From assembly GCF_001652725.1 (NCBI RefSeq), contig NZ_LWHJ01000029.1, positions 62,001 through 126,000 on the forward strand: DNA of 64,000 bases, written 5' to 3'. The stretch comes from Pedobacter psychrophilus (GTDB taxonomy: Bacteria > Bacteroidota > Bacteroidia > Sphingobacteriales > Sphingobacteriaceae). Numbering within the stretch: the first letter of the stretch is position 1; every line of letters begins with the position of its first letter. A program made the translations under genes and the position numbers. Below the pieces are notes generated by a model. That model was not told the origin of the DNA and searched no databases. It worked only from the letters and a program-made list of their open reading frames with translations. Below are positions 63,105 through 64,000 of the stretch, piece by piece.

Positions 63105-64000
63105 ATGAGCGAGTTGTTAAAAGTTGGAATTTCTATTGGCGATGTAAACGGAATAGGTTTAGAAGTGATCATGAAAACACTTTCAGAATCTGAAGTATAT
63201 AAATATTGTACGCCAATTGTATACGGACATACAAAAGTTGCTTCTTTCCATAGAAAGGCGGCAGGCATTCAAGAATTTATTTTTCAAGTCGTACAAAATC
63301 CAGATCAAGCTCATGATGGTAAAGCTAACATGATTAATTGCTGGGAAGAAGATGTTAAAATTGAATTAGGAACTGCAAACGAAATAGGAGGTAAATACGC
63401 CTTTTTATCTTTAAAAAGAGCTACTGAGGATTTAATTTCAGGGAAAATTGATGCGTTGGTTACTGCACCAATTAATAAACATAATATCCAAAGCGAAGAA
63501 TTTAAATTTAGTGGTCATACAGAATACATTCAGGCAATGGCAGGTTCTCCAGATTCTTTAATGTTTTTAGTAAGCAATGCGCTCAAAGTTGGCGTAGTAA
63601 CTGGTCATATCCCTTTAAGAGACGTGGCTTCAAGTATTAGTCAAGAATCCATACTTTCTAAATTAAGGTTAATGCATCATTCCCTAAAATATGATTTTTG
63701 GATAGAAAAGCCGAAAATTGCTGTTTTAGGTTTAAATCCGCATGCTGGTGATGGTGGCTTAATTGGACAAGAAGAATCTGAAATAATTTTGCCTGCTATT
63801 GAAAAAGCAAAGGAAGAAGGCATTTTCGCATTTGGCGCTTACCCAGCAGATGGTTTTTTTGGAAATAGAGCATTTGACCAATTCGATGCAATTTTAGCAA
63901 TGTATCACGATCAAGGATTAATTCCTTTCAAATCCATTTCTTTTCATCATGGAGTTAATTTTACAGCAGGATTGCCAGTGGTAAGAACTTCGCCCGATCA
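63105..64000 (+). CDS. pdxA: 4-hydroxythreonine-4-phosphate dehydrogenase, partial (3' end outside window)
   Basis: Open from ATG 63105 to the window edge, about 298 codons with no stop. My translation gives VGISIGDVNGIGLEV, DALVTAPINKHNI, FSGHTEYIQAMAGS, TGHIPLRDV, GLNPHAGDGGLIG and MYHDQGLIPFK, the metal-binding histidines and core motifs of PdxA. It oxidises 4-phosphohydroxy-L-threonine in pyridoxal 5'-phosphate synthesis. The protein should be about 350 residues, so roughly 50 residues are missing. Confidence 0.93.
   Translation, partial: MSELLKVGISIGDVNGIGLEVIMKTLSESEVYKYCTPIVYGHTKVASFHRKAAGIQEFIFQVVQNPDQAHDGKANMINCWEEDVKIELGTANEIGGKYAFLSLKRATEDLISGKIDALVTAPINKHNIQSEEFKFSGHTEYIQAMAGSPDSLMFLVSNALKVGVVTGHIPLRDVASSISQESILSKLRLMHHSLKYDFWIEKPKIAVLGLNPHAGDGGLIGQEESEIILPAIEKAKEEGIFAFGAYPADGFFGNRAFDQFDAILAMYHDQGLIPFKSISFHHGVNFTAGLPVVRTSPD

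Overview
The window is a low-G+C chromosomal segment of a Bacteroidota bacterium, most likely a Sphingobacteriaceae member such as Pedobacter. Pointers are the DUF1800/DUF1501 pair, a Wzi-type outer-membrane protein, a ComB-type phosphatase, a PaaE-like reductase, one promoter-like TAnnTTTG box and several short dispersed hairpin repeats typical of this group. The species cannot be fixed from the sequence alone. No rRNA, tRNA, CRISPR array, transposase or phage gene was seen.

Layout. 1-7.6 kb: envelope and housekeeping genes (a truncated PBP4-type carboxypeptidase, an aspartyl protease with a PDZ domain, a FabH-like ketosynthase, the DUF1800/DUF1501 pair, a Crp/Fnr regulator). 7.9-45.4 kb: a very large, almost entirely minus-strand surface-polysaccharide locus. 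In transcription order it holds a UDP-sugar module (NDP-sugar dehydrogenase, aminotransferase, acetyltransferase), DUF3109, RfbA, Gmd, the export protein Wza and chain-length protein Wzz. Next come a ten-gene CDP-sugar block, flippase Wzx, glycosyltransferases, polymerase Wzy, more sugar enzymes, a WbpV/WbpL-like initiation pair, a CapD/FlaA1-type dehydratase, a Wzi-like protein and a last glycosyltransferase. 45.5-50.8 kb: ComB, GcvT, RNase HII and two GT4 glycosyltransferases. 50.9-54.9 kb: a second, plus-strand polysaccharide set (Wzx, Wzz, ligase/polymerase). 54.9-64 kb: a SpoIIE-type phosphatase, a peptide-ABC permease, a processive GT2, a UPF0104 membrane protein, RuvC, a HIT protein, GreA, a D-2-hydroxyacid dehydrogenase, RsmA and the start of PdxA.

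The most interesting part is 25.0-35.7 kb. The complete set for CDP-4-keto-3,6-dideoxyhexose (RfbF, RfbG, RfbH and an RfbI-like reductase) brackets six genes not expected in an ordinary dideoxysugar operon. These are a 4-hydroxy-2-oxovalerate aldolase, an acylating acetaldehyde dehydrogenase, a thiamine-diphosphate enzyme of the acetolactate-synthase/YerE type, a HpcH/HpaI aldolase and two related SDR enzymes. Run in the synthetic direction, the aldolase/dehydrogenase pair would make 4-hydroxy-2-oxopentanoate from acetyl-CoA and pyruvate. The ThDP enzyme could decarboxylate it and add a four-carbon unit to the C4 ketone of the CDP-sugar, and an SDR could then reduce the new ketone. The product would be a 4-C-branched ten-carbon sugar of the erwiniose type. 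This is inference from gene content, but every step has a candidate enzyme with its catalytic residues intact.

Other points: one glycosyltransferase in the locus is split by a ten-base homopolymer. Two dispersed repeat families occur, and two inverted copies of one flank the UDP-sugar module. A degenerate 21-bp tandem repeat plus a divergent XRE-regulator/unknown-protein pair interrupts the end of the locus.
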